Assembly (NCBI GenBank): GCA_900553285.1
Contig: USCX01000084.1
Span: 1-5,489 of the forward strand
Direction: 5' to 3'
Length of the DNA: 5,489 nt
Source of the DNA: an uncultured Prevotella sp.
Lineage (GTDB): Bacteria; Bacteroidota; Bacteroidia; Bacteroidales; Bacteroidaceae
In this document: positions 1-5,489 of the stretch, one piece after another
Layout of the letters: each line of letters opens with the position of its first letter
Numbering within the stretch: the first letter of the stretch is position 1
Program-made: the position numbers and the translations under genes
The notes under the pieces: generated by a model
Told to the model about the DNA's origin: nothing
Database searches by the model: none
The model's input: only the letters and a program-made list of their open reading frames with translations

Positions 1-763
1 GCCATGCTTTGGAACCACGGACCGTACTTACAATAATGCATGTGAGCTGACCAGACGTCTTGGGGCACAGCTTCGGGAAGTGGATATTAAGGAAGCGGTC
101 AACATTCATTTCCGTGATATTGGGCATGACAGCAGTGTCCATGATGTGACCTATGAGAATTCCCAGGCCAGAGAGCGTACCCAGATTCTGATGGATGTGG
201 CAAATCAGACCTGCGGCATGGTCATCGGAACCGGAGACATGTCCGAGCTTGCCCTTGGCTGGGCGACCTATAACGGTGATCATATGTCCATGTACGGTGT
301 CAATGTATCCGTGCCAAAGACCCTGGTGCGCCATCTGGTACGCTACTATGCGGATACCTGCGGGGATGAAGAGCTTTCTGCAATTCTGCTGGATATCCTT
401 GATACACCGGTGAGTCCGGAACTTCTTCCGCCAAAAGACGGTGAGATTGCCCAAAAGACAGAGGATCTGGTCGGGCCGTATGAGCTGCACGACTTTTTCC
501 TCTATTATTTCCTGCGTCACGGGTTCGGCCCCGCGAAAATCTATTTCCTTGCCCGGCAAGCCTTCGGCGGTCGTTATGATGAGGAGTGCGTCAAAAAATG
601 GCTGACGGTTTTCTGTCGCCGTTTCTTCTCCCAACAGTTCAAGCGCAGTTGCCTGCCCGACGGGCCGAAGGTCGGCAGTTGCTCACTCAGTCCGCGCGGC
701 GACTGGCGCATGCCGAGCGACGCCTCGTCGGCCTTGTGGTTGGAAGAATGTGAAAATCTTTAA
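1..763 (+). CDS. nadE: Glutamine-dependent NAD+ synthetase, C-terminal part (5' end outside window)
   Basis: Cytosolic enzyme that amidates deamido-NAD+ to NAD+ with ATP, using ammonia from glutamine; last step of NAD+ synthesis. The frame is open from position 2 (first complete codon) to TAA at 761-763, giving 253 residues, against roughly 640-680 for the full two-domain family. The N-terminal nitrilase-type glutaminase domain and the SGGxDS ATP loop therefore lie upstream of the window. Visible synthetase-domain motifs, in order: FGTTDRTYNNA at the start, HDVTYENSQARERTQ, VIGTGDMSELALGWATYNGD, SPELLP, QKTEDLVGPYELHDFF, and QFKRSCLPDGPKVGS followed by LSPRGDWRMPSD near the end. A GTG at 80 lies inside the domain and is not a real start. 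Odd points: Cys replaces the usual second Gly in NQTCGMVIGTGD (from memory of the family), and the first ~520-560 nt differ in family character and codon use from the rest (see findings). Its stop overlaps the next gene by 14 nt. Confidence 0.96.
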   Translation, partial: PCFGTTDRTYNNACELTRRLGAQLREVDIKEAVNIHFRDIGHDSSVHDVTYENSQARERTQILMDVANQTCGMVIGTGDMSELALGWATYNGDHMSMYGVNVSVPKTLVRHLVRYYADTCGDEELSAILLDILDTPVSPELLPPKDGEIAQKTEDLVGPYELHDFFLYYFLRHGFGPAKIYFLARQAFGGRYDEECVKKWLTVFCRRFFSQQFKRSCLPDGPKVGSCSLSPRGDWRMPSDASSALWLEECENL

Positions 764-1307
764 CCGGTTTAGCCTTATGTGTCGGAGTATCGTTCTTTTG
801 TGCCTCCTCATGTGGAATGTGGCGGTCGTGTCGGGGCGTGACAAGGCCTCGGATGTTTTTTTCGTGCAGGCCGAATGCCAGAAACAGGAGCTTGTGGAAG
901 GCGACAGCTGCCTCGTGGTCTATTGGCTTTATTCAGCTTATCCATTGAAGCGCGTGGAAAAAGCCGATGCGCCCAGGGTGAAAGGCTGTAAGGTGAGCGA
1001 GGTGCCCGTCCGCCGGGTGCAGCAGCGCGTCCGGCGCGGCCGTAGGGTTTATTATGCTGTGGCTTGGCAGGGTTATCGTGTCGTGCCGGAGAAAGTCGGA
1101 ACCTACAGGATTCCGGAGTGCAAGTATGAAGTGGTGTTGAGCCGCGGCATAGCCAGTCAGGACCCGTTTGAGCGTTTCTGGGGACGTATGGAACGTTATG
1201 AGGACGTGGAATGTTCGGCCGAGGCACCGGCGTGGGAGTTGACGGTCAAAAAAAATCCTCCGCGCACCACAGAGGAAATCCTGCGGTCGGGAGGCACTGT
1301 CTTGTAG
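750..1307 (+). CDS. Small secreted BatD-like protein (N-terminal BatD-type domain only)
   Basis: 185 residues from GTG at 750; an in-frame ATG at 777 would give a protein 9 residues shorter that still has a signal sequence. An N-terminal Sec signal is clear: basic stretch to Arg12, hydrophobic core about 13-27, likely cleavage after SG at 28-29. The mature part resembles the N-terminal beta-sandwich of BatD (aerotolerance, Bat operon): V-E-G-D near 49-52, a YW/YAVAWQGY strand near 101-109, the VPEKVGTYRIPE turn at 112-123, DPFERFWGR at 138-146, then WELTVKKNPP. Full BatD proteins are several hundred residues with a C-terminal membrane helix; neither is present, and no von Willebrand or TPR Bat partners are in view. 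Residues 88-99 are strongly basic (VRRVQQRVRRGRR region). The gene overlaps nadE by 14 nt, so co-transcription is likely. Role unknown; probably periplasmic. The coding call is firm, the family call is by eye. Confidence 0.8.
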   Translation: MKIFNRFSLMCRSIVLLCLLMWNVAVVSGRDKASDVFFVQAECQKQELVEGDSCLVVYWLYSAYPLKRVEKADAPRVKGCKVSEVPVRRVQQRVRRGRRVYYAVAWQGYRVVPEKVGTYRIPECKYEVVLSRGIASQDPFERFWGRMERYEDVECSAEAPAWELTVKKNPPRTTEEILRSGGTVL

Positions 1308-1319
1308 GATACAGCCGTT

Positions 1320-1832
1320 TTATCTTTCTTCCCAGGTGGCCGAAACGTCTTTCCTGAGTTTGGCCGGGATGGCCTCGTCGGCTGGATAGCCCATGGGGAT
1401 GAGTGCGACGGGGACGACACCGTAGGGCAGGTCGAGGGCCTTGCGGCAACCTTCTACGTCGAAATTGCATACCCAGCAAGTGCCGACACCTTTTTCGGCG
1501 GCGGCAAGGCACAGGTGTTCTACCGCTATGCTTACGTCGATTTCGCCATGCGGTTTTTTGTCGGCTTCTCTTATCCATTCTTCGGCCGTGAGACGGCAGG
1601 CCACGACGCAAAGAGGCGCCTCGCGGAACCACGGACGGTCATAACATGCCCATAGCCTTTCGAGCGTGGGACCTTGGTGGATAAGGTAGAACTTCCATGG
1701 CTGCCGGTTGACGGCCGAGGGGGCCAGACGGGTACATTCCTGAATATAGGTGAGGACATCGTGCGGCACCGGTGTGTCCTTGTATTTCCTGACGGAATAT
1801 CTCTGTGCGCAGAGATGGAGAAAGTCTTTCAT
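1320..1832 (-). CDS. Nitroreductase-family flavoprotein
   Basis: 170-residue FMN-dependent oxidoreductase of the nitroreductase superfamily, short single-domain type, probably a cytosolic dimer using NAD(P)H; the physiological substrate cannot be told. Seen in sequence: the N-terminal FMN-phosphate signature RYSVRKY (11-17), APSAVNRQPWKF (37-48), the helix around HGEIDVSIAVEHLCLAAAEKGVGTCW (95-120), and the C-terminal PMGYP (146-150) followed by a Lys/Arg-rich segment. It is unusually rich in Cys (C8, C33, C63, C75, C79, C108, C119, C122, C129), with no evident iron-sulfur motif. Its ATG overlaps the panD TGA in an ATGA (1829-1832), so it is the third gene of the panC-panD unit and is likely translationally coupled. 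It ends 12 nt from the converging BatD-like gene. Confidence 0.93.
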   Translation of the reverse strand: MKDFLHLCAQRYSVRKYKDTPVPHDVLTYIQECTRLAPSAVNRQPWKFYLIHQGPTLERLWACYDRPWFREAPLCVVACRLTAEEWIREADKKPHGEIDVSIAVEHLCLAAAEKGVGTCWVCNFDVEGCRKALDLPYGVVPVALIPMGYPADEAIPAKLRKDVSATWEER

Positions 1833-2182
1833 CGGACAAGGTGATTGGTGGTGGAATCGGGGAAAATGATTTTCGGCTTGAAGGTCCTGGCTTCTTCAAT
1901 GTCCATAGTGGCGTAGGCCATGATGATGACGATGTCGTCTACTTGTACTTTCCGGGCGGCAGCTCCATTCAGGCAGATACATCCCGTGCCCCGTTCGCCT
2001 TTGATGATGTAGGTGTCGAAACGTTCGCCGTTGTTGTTGTCGACAATGAAAACACGTTCGCCCGCTATGAGGCCGGCGGCATCCATGAGGTCCTCGTCGA
2101 TGGTTATGCTGCCCATGTAGTGCAGGTTGGCTTCCGTTACGCGGGCACAGTGGATTTTGGACTTTAAGACTTCAATCAGCAT
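1829..2182 (-). CDS. panD: Aspartate 1-decarboxylase (pyruvoyl-dependent), proenzyme
   Basis: Decarboxylates L-aspartate to beta-alanine, the partner of pantoate in the PanC reaction. It is made as a proenzyme that cleaves itself between Gly24 and Ser25 (seen here as YMGSIT, 22-27), Ser25 becoming the pyruvoyl group of the alpha chain. Other residues known to matter in the family are present at the expected places: Lys9, Arg54, Tyr58 and Asn72 (LNGAAAR, 71-77). Length is 117 residues, close to the 126 of the E. coli enzyme, and all landmark positions align without gaps up to residue 77. The ATG overlaps the end of panC by 7 nt and the TGA overlaps the start of the nitroreductase gene by 4 nt, so the three genes appear to be one coupled unit. 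Confidence 0.98.
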   Translation of the reverse strand: MLIEVLKSKIHCARVTEANLHYMGSITIDEDLMDAAGLIAGERVFIVDNNNGERFDTYIIKGERGTGCICLNGAAARKVQVDDIVIIMAYATMDIEEARTFKPKIIFPDSTTNHLVR

Positions 2183-3033
2183 GGTGTCTTATATTTAATG
2201 TTGTCGATGAGGCGTACCGGGCGGCTTCCGCAGAATACGGTAATGCAGCCGACGATATAGGGCGCCTCTTCCCAGGAACTTACGCTTTGGAGCGTGTCTC
2301 CGTTGACGATTTCAAAGTATTCTACCCGCAGTCCGTCAATTTCGTTGAGCGTTTGCATGACATGCTGTTGTGTGTCGCTTACAGCGTGCGTCTTGGCGTA
2401 GTCCACGCTTTCTTTGAGTGTGCGGTAAATGTTTGCGGCCAGTGCCTTTTCGGCCGGACTTAACAGTTGGTTCCGGCTGCTGAGCGCCAGTCCGCTGGCT
2501 TCGCGGACGATGGGGCAGGCGCATATCTCTACGGGGAGTCTGAGGTCCTTCACCATCGCCTTGATTACTGCGATTTGCTGGAAGTCCTTTTCGCCGAAAT
2601 AGGCTTTGTCGGGTTTGACGAGCATGAAAAGTTTGCTCACGATTTGGCAAACGCCGTTGAAGTGGCCCGGCCGGCGGCCGCCTTCCATGACCGTGTCCGT
2701 CGGGGAATAGCTGAAACGGCGTGTGTCGGGCTCGGGGTACATGGTCTCTACCGAGGGAACGAACGCTATCGTCGCTCCCTCCTTTTCAAGCAGCTGACAG
2801 TCGGCCTCAGGCGTGCGGGGGTAGCTGGCAAGGTCTGTCTTATCATTGAATTGTGTAGGGTTGACAAAAATGCTGACTACGGTGATGTCGTTTTCCACCG
2901 TGGAGCGTTTTACCAGCGACATGTGGCCGGAATGCAGCGCTCCCATTGTCGGGACGAGCCCGACAGAACGGTGTGCCGTTTTTGCGGCCGACAATTCCGC
3001 GTCTAATTCTGAAATAGTCGTAATGATTTTCAT
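2176..3033 (-). CDS. panC: Pantothenate synthetase (pantoate--beta-alanine ligase)
   Basis: Cytosolic ATP-dependent ligase joining pantoate and beta-alanine through a pantoyl-adenylate to give pantothenate, the coenzyme A precursor. 285 residues, the usual family length. Motifs in order: VPTMGALHSGHMSL (27-40) with the HIGH-like HSGH at 34-37; FVNPTQF (56-62); MYPEP (98-102); RPGHFNGV (121-128); KAYFGEKDFQQ (143-153), which binds ATP and metal; and the KMSKS-equivalent LSSRN (184-188). Just before it the sequence reads REASGLALSSRN, where many homologues have Asp in place of Ser180; I recall this from memory only. The ATG at 3033 is preceded by an A-rich leader and a -7-like element. First gene of the panC-panD-nitroreductase operon, divergent from the glgA-like gene. 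Together with panD it supplies the final condensation and its amine substrate. Confidence 0.98.
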   Translation of the reverse strand: MKIITTISELDAELSAAKTAHRSVGLVPTMGALHSGHMSLVKRSTVENDITVVSIFVNPTQFNDKTDLASYPRTPEADCQLLEKEGATIAFVPSVETMYPEPDTRRFSYSPTDTVMEGGRRPGHFNGVCQIVSKLFMLVKPDKAYFGEKDFQQIAVIKAMVKDLRLPVEICACPIVREASGLALSSRNQLLSPAEKALAANIYRTLKESVDYAKTHAVSDTQQHVMQTLNEIDGLRVEYFEIVNGDTLQSVSSWEEAPYIVGCITVFCGSRPVRLIDNIKYKTPC

Positions 3034-3070
3034 TATCGCTTTCTCTGTTTAATTGAGGTCTGTCGGGCTG

Positions 3071-3077
3071 CAAAATA
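3071..3077 (-). promoter_or_regulatory. Probable -7 promoter element for the panC operon
   Basis: Read on the minus strand this is TATTTTG, a near match to TAnnTTTG with one base fewer in the spacer. It lies 37 nt before the panC ATG, predicting a leader of about 30 nt. No clear -33 TTTG is found at the usual distance on the minus strand, so this is a weaker call than the opposite promoter. Confidence 0.5.
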
Positions 3078-3183
3078 ACAGTTTTTTTGCCATATATAGA
3101 AGAATTATGACGATAAAAGTCCCCTTCTCCGCGATAGGCGTCATTAGTGGCAGGGGAATACCGCTTATTTGCCGGATTTTTTG

Positions 3184-3191
3184 TATCTTTG
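3184..3191 (+). promoter_or_regulatory. Bacteroidota -7 promoter element for the glgA-like gene
   Basis: TATCTTTG matches the Bacteroides -7 consensus TAnnTTTG exactly and lies 27 nt before the ATG at 3219, predicting a 5' leader of about 20-25 nt. A good -33 TTTG at the usual ~19-21 nt spacing is not seen; the nearest, TTTG at 3168-3171, is only 12 nt upstream. The element lies inside the longer in-frame extension (from 3147), which is why 3219 is taken as the start. Confidence 0.75.
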
Positions 3192-3218
3192 CGTCGACTG
3201 AATTTTATAGAAGCAAGT

Positions 3219-4043
3219 ATGAATGTCAAGAAGGTTCTGTTCATAACCCAAGAGATTACGCCATATGTTCCAGATAGTGTGATGTCATTGGCGGGACGCC
3301 GTTTGCCGCAGGCTATTCAGGAGACAGGTCGTGAGATTCGCACTTTCATGCCTCGTTGGGGAGGAATAAATGAACGCCGTAATCAACTGCATGAAGTTAT
3401 TCGCCTGTCGGGCATGAATATCATTATCGACGACACGGACCATCCGCTGATTATCAAAGTCGCGTCGATACAGGCCGCGAGAATGCAGGTCTACTTCATA
3501 GATAACGATGACTATTTTCACAAACGCCAGATGCTTGTGGACGAAGATGGCAAGGAATACCCCGACAACGTGGAGCGGGCTATTTTCTATGCACGTGGCG
3601 TGCTCGAGACGGTGAAGAAGCTCCGTTGGTGTCCTGACGTCATTCATTGTCACGGTTGGATGTCGGCTTTGGCCCCTCTGTATATCAAGACCGCCTATAA
3701 GGACGATCCGCCTTTCTCCGGTGCCAAGGTGATTTATTCCGCTTACGGCGAACAGCCAGCGCCGATGCCGGCAGAAGATTTCAGACGGAGTCTGTTGTTC
3801 CGCGATGTGGATGAAAGTTTCCTTGACAGCATAGATGTGGATTTTTCTGCTCCGGACGTCCTCAACCGTTTGGCGGTTCGCTTCTCCGACGGTTTCGTGC
3901 AGGCCGAAGAAGGGGCTTGTTCTGAAATTTTGGCTTATGCCCGAACTTGTGGCGTGCCTTGTCTGGAAAATCCCGGTATGGAGAGTCTGGCTGCAATATA
4001 CGGTGATTTTTACGAACAGGTTTATGCAGGAGTGCAGCAGTAG
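3219..4043 (+). CDS. Glycogen/starch-synthase-like protein, N-terminal (GT5) domain only, probably inactive
   Basis: 274 residues from ATG 3219. A longer in-frame start at 3147 would add 24 residues but would include the promoter element, and the shorter form begins with the family's usual MxVKKVLFIT strand. It resembles the N-terminal half of GlgA: VLFITQEITPY (6-16), TFMPRWGGINERR (42-54, family pattern P-x-Y-G-x-I-x-ER), DNVERAIFYARGVLE (116-130), and DVIHCHGWMSALAPLYIK (140-157, family HxHDWH-x-ALxPLYLK). Two things argue against catalysis. The KxGGL ADP-glucose loop expected near residues 16-24 is replaced by VPDSVMSLAG, and the C-terminal GT-B domain (GlgA is roughly 470-500 residues) is absent, although the frame ends cleanly in TAG. 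The HDW Asp is Gly146. Bacteroidota databases often call such proteins glycogen synthase; that function is doubtful here. Cytosolic; no signal or membrane segment. The next gene starts 22 nt downstream, likely same transcript. Confidence 0.88.
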   Translation: MNVKKVLFITQEITPYVPDSVMSLAGRRLPQAIQETGREIRTFMPRWGGINERRNQLHEVIRLSGMNIIIDDTDHPLIIKVASIQAARMQVYFIDNDDYFHKRQMLVDEDGKEYPDNVERAIFYARGVLETVKKLRWCPDVIHCHGWMSALAPLYIKTAYKDDPPFSGAKVIYSAYGEQPAPMPAEDFRRSLLFRDVDESFLDSIDVDFSAPDVLNRLAVRFSDGFVQAEEGACSEILAYARTCGVPCLENPGMESLAAIYGDFYEQVYAGVQQ

Positions 4044-4065
4044 TTTCTTGTAATTCCTCACTGTT

Positions 4066-5489
4066 ATGTTTCTTCGGAAAAAGCTATATTTGCTGACCGC
4101 GTGGACTGTGATGGCGATTTCGGCCGCAGTCTGTGGGTCGTGCGATGACGATACGGCGGCTATCGGGACAGAAGTGATGCCCGGAAGTGACGGTATGACG
4201 GTGGTTGCAGACACATTTAAGATATATAGTCGCTCTTTGTTGGTGGATTCGGTGTTGGCCACAACAAATGATTGCCGTTTGGGGCGTATTGTTGACCCCG
4301 AGACGCAAACGTTGACGACTTGTAATTTCTTGGCGCAGTTCCACATCATGGATAACTACTCCTTTCCGTTGCGTGACAAGATGATAATCGAAAACGGGAG
4401 AGTGGTTGCCGATTCTTGCGACATCCGCGTGTTTATCAACTCATACTATGGCGATTCGCTGAACACGATGAAAATACGTGTGCAGGAGTTGGATACGGCA
4501 AACGTGATGGAGGAGAGCAACGTGTACTACACCGACGTAGATGCGAGCCAGTATGTCAATTCCGCTTCGCCTTATCAGAAGGAACTGACCTTTGCGGTGC
4601 GCGATCTGCCCGTGGCGGACAGCCTCTTGAATTCGAGAAGCTATTATAAGCAGATCCGCGTGAAGTTGCCGAAAGAATATGCGTCGAATATCCTGAACAA
4701 ATACTATGAGAACCCTAACTACTTTAAGGATTCGTATGAGTTCATCCGGCATGTCTGTCCCGGCTTTTATTTTGAGACCGTAGGCGGAATCGGTACGATG
4801 GTCGACGTAGATGTGTCGACACTCAATATCTATTTCCGTTACCATACCACGCTTTCCGACGGGCGGGATACGATTGTAGACGGTATGCAACGCATGGGAG
4901 CCACAGCCGAGGTCATCCAGAGTACGAACGTGGATAATACAGGCTTGAAAGACTTGGTCGATGAAGGGCAGGATAATTATACGTATATCAAGACTCCTTC
5001 CGGCATCTTCACGGAGGTAGAGCTGCCGGTTAGCGACATCGTGGCCGGAGTGCATTACCACGATTCGATTAACAGTGCGCGAATTGATTTCATACGCCGT
5101 AACAATGAGGTGAATGCCAAGTATAGCTTAAACATTCCAGGCACGTTGCTTATGGTGCGGAAAGATGAAATGTACAGTTTCTTCGAGAAGATGAAAAAGC
5201 CTGACGAGATTACTTCTTTTCTTGCCAGCTATTCCAGTACGACAAACGCTTATTCATTCACAAATATCTCTCGTCTGATCTCTTTTTGTCGTGCGCAGCG
5301 TGACATGGAGTCTGGGGTTCTGCCCACAGACGATGAAACTGCCCGTAAGGCTAAGTATGCCGTATGGGAGGCTGCCCACCCGAATTGGAATAAAGTCGTT
5401 CTTATTCCAGTGGAGACGCTGTATTCTGTAACGACGAGCATGTATGGTTCGACGACCCGTCAGTTGTTGAGAGTCAACAATGATCTCGG
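4066..5489 (+). CDS. DUF4270-family lipoprotein (3' end outside window)
   Basis: Open from ATG 4066 to the window end: 474 complete codons, no stop. The N-terminus is a signal sequence: RKK at 4-6, hydrophobic core 7-22, then CGSCDDD with Cys26 the likely lipidated residue. The lipobox is weak (Gly-Ser before Cys; Cys23 at -3). Three Asp directly after Cys26 resemble the acidic surface-export signal of Bacteroidota lipoproteins, so outer-surface location is inferred. The following text, AAIGTEVMPGSDG, TFKIYSRSLLVDSV and CRLGRIVDPETQT (70-82), fits the start of the DUF4270 family: an IG-x-x-x-x-P turn, then L-G-x-x-x-D-P. The rest is beta-rich with many Tyr, Asn and Asp, as expected of a secreted protein. 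Function is unknown in the family as far as I know. No Shine-Dalgarno is visible before the ATG. It sits 22 nt after the glgA-like gene and probably shares its promoter. Confidence is high for coding and lipoprotein, somewhat lower for the family. Confidence 0.85.
   Translation, partial: MFLRKKLYLLTAWTVMAISAAVCGSCDDDTAAIGTEVMPGSDGMTVVADTFKIYSRSLLVDSVLATTNDCRLGRIVDPETQTLTTCNFLAQFHIMDNYSFPLRDKMIIENGRVVADSCDIRVFINSYYGDSLNTMKIRVQELDTANVMEESNVYYTDVDASQYVNSASPYQKELTFAVRDLPVADSLLNSRSYYKQIRVKLPKEYASNILNKYYENPNYFKDSYEFIRHVCPGFYFETVGGIGTMVDVDVSTLNIYFRYHTTLSDGRDTIVDGMQRMGATAEVIQSTNVDNTGLKDLVDEGQDNYTYIKTPSGIFTEVELPVSDIVAGVHYHDSINSARIDFIRRNNEVNAKYSLNIPGTLLMVRKDEMYSFFEKMKKPDEITSFLASYSSTTNAYSFTNISRLISFCRAQRDMESGVLPTDDETARKAKYAVWEAAHPNWNKVVLIPVETLYSVTTSMYGSTTRQLLRVNNDL

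Larger units (their letters stand above)
3034..3218. promoter_or_regulatory. Divergent intergenic promoter region between panC and glgA-like gene
   Basis: This 185-nt region has no convincing gene and drives both flanking units. It holds a -7-like element facing each gene (separate entries). Between them is a perfect 6-bp inverted repeat, ATGACG at 3107-3112 and CGTCAT at 3139-3144, with a 26-nt spacer, and a 5-bp pair CCCCT (3121-3125) / AGGGG (3152-3156). Both are short enough to be chance. An A/T-rich tract at 3071-3108 lies upstream of panC. No known riboswitch fold was recognised. Confidence 0.65.

Noticed and set aside
808..1227. Minus-strand open frame of 139 codons opposite the BatD-like gene.
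   Set aside because: Its product is rich in Pro, Arg and His with no domain, and it mirrors a gene with a signal peptide and BatD-like motifs.
1285..1330. Possible terminator between the converging BatD-like and nitroreductase genes.
   Set aside because: The best pairing on the minus strand (GGCTGT with ACA-GT-GCC) is about 6 bp with a bulge and no T-run follows, so no terminator is supported.
2467..3006. Plus-strand open frame of 179 codons opposite panC.
   Set aside because: It lies wholly inside panC, which has every catalytic motif of its family; no promoter or homology supports the opposite frame.
3147..3218. Upstream in-frame extension of the glgA-like gene (24 extra residues).
   Set aside because: It covers the TATCTTTG promoter element and adds residues before the strand at which GlgA-type proteins normally begin, so the ATG at 3219 is preferred.
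3285..4349. A 354-codon open frame on the minus strand opposite the glgA-like gene and the start of the DUF4270 gene, longer than the glgA-like gene itself.
   Set aside because: Its translation has no recognisable family motifs, it crosses a gene boundary on the other strand, and the opposite strand carries clear GT5 and lipoprotein signatures with a good promoter. It is most likely a lack of stops by composition.

Overview
The window is chromosomal DNA that looks like Bacteroidales (Bacteroidota). The evidence is TAnnTTTG-type -7 promoter elements, starts without strong Shine-Dalgarno sequences, an outer-surface type lipoprotein of the DUF4270 family, a short BatD-like protein and a panC/panD versus glgA-like/DUF4270 divergent arrangement. 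I recall this neighbourhood from Bacteroidota genomes but could not check it here. It reads as core genome. I see no mobile element, CRISPR array, tRNA or rRNA.

Layout. Positions 1-763 hold the 3' part of a glutamine-dependent NAD+ synthetase (nadE, + strand). It overlaps by 14 nt a small secreted BatD-like protein (750-1307, +). Only 12 nt separate that gene from the end of a leftward operon on the - strand, read from right to left as panC (3033-2176), panD (2182-1829) and a nitroreductase-family flavoprotein gene (1832-1320). The junctions overlap by 7 and 4 nt, so translation is probably coupled. A 185-nt divergent promoter region (3034-3218) separates this operon from a rightward pair: a glycogen/starch-synthase-like protein made of the N-terminal domain only (3219-4043), and after 22 nt a DUF4270-type lipoprotein gene (4066 to beyond the window end).

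Together, NadE makes NAD+, and PanC and PanD provide the last step of pantothenate synthesis and its beta-alanine precursor, so the left and middle parts are cofactor metabolism. The jobs of the BatD-like protein, the nitroreductase, the GlgA-like protein and the DUF4270 lipoprotein cannot be fixed from sequence alone.

Points most worth a second look: (1) the first ~520-560 nt of nadE read like a Clostridia-type NadE in protein motifs and leucine codons, while the 3' end reads like a Bacteroidales one, which suggests recombination or a chimeric assembly; (2) the GlgA-like protein lacks the KxGGL substrate motif and the whole C-terminal GT domain, so it is probably a conserved pseudoenzyme; (3) it is paired with an apparently surface-exported lipoprotein of unknown function.
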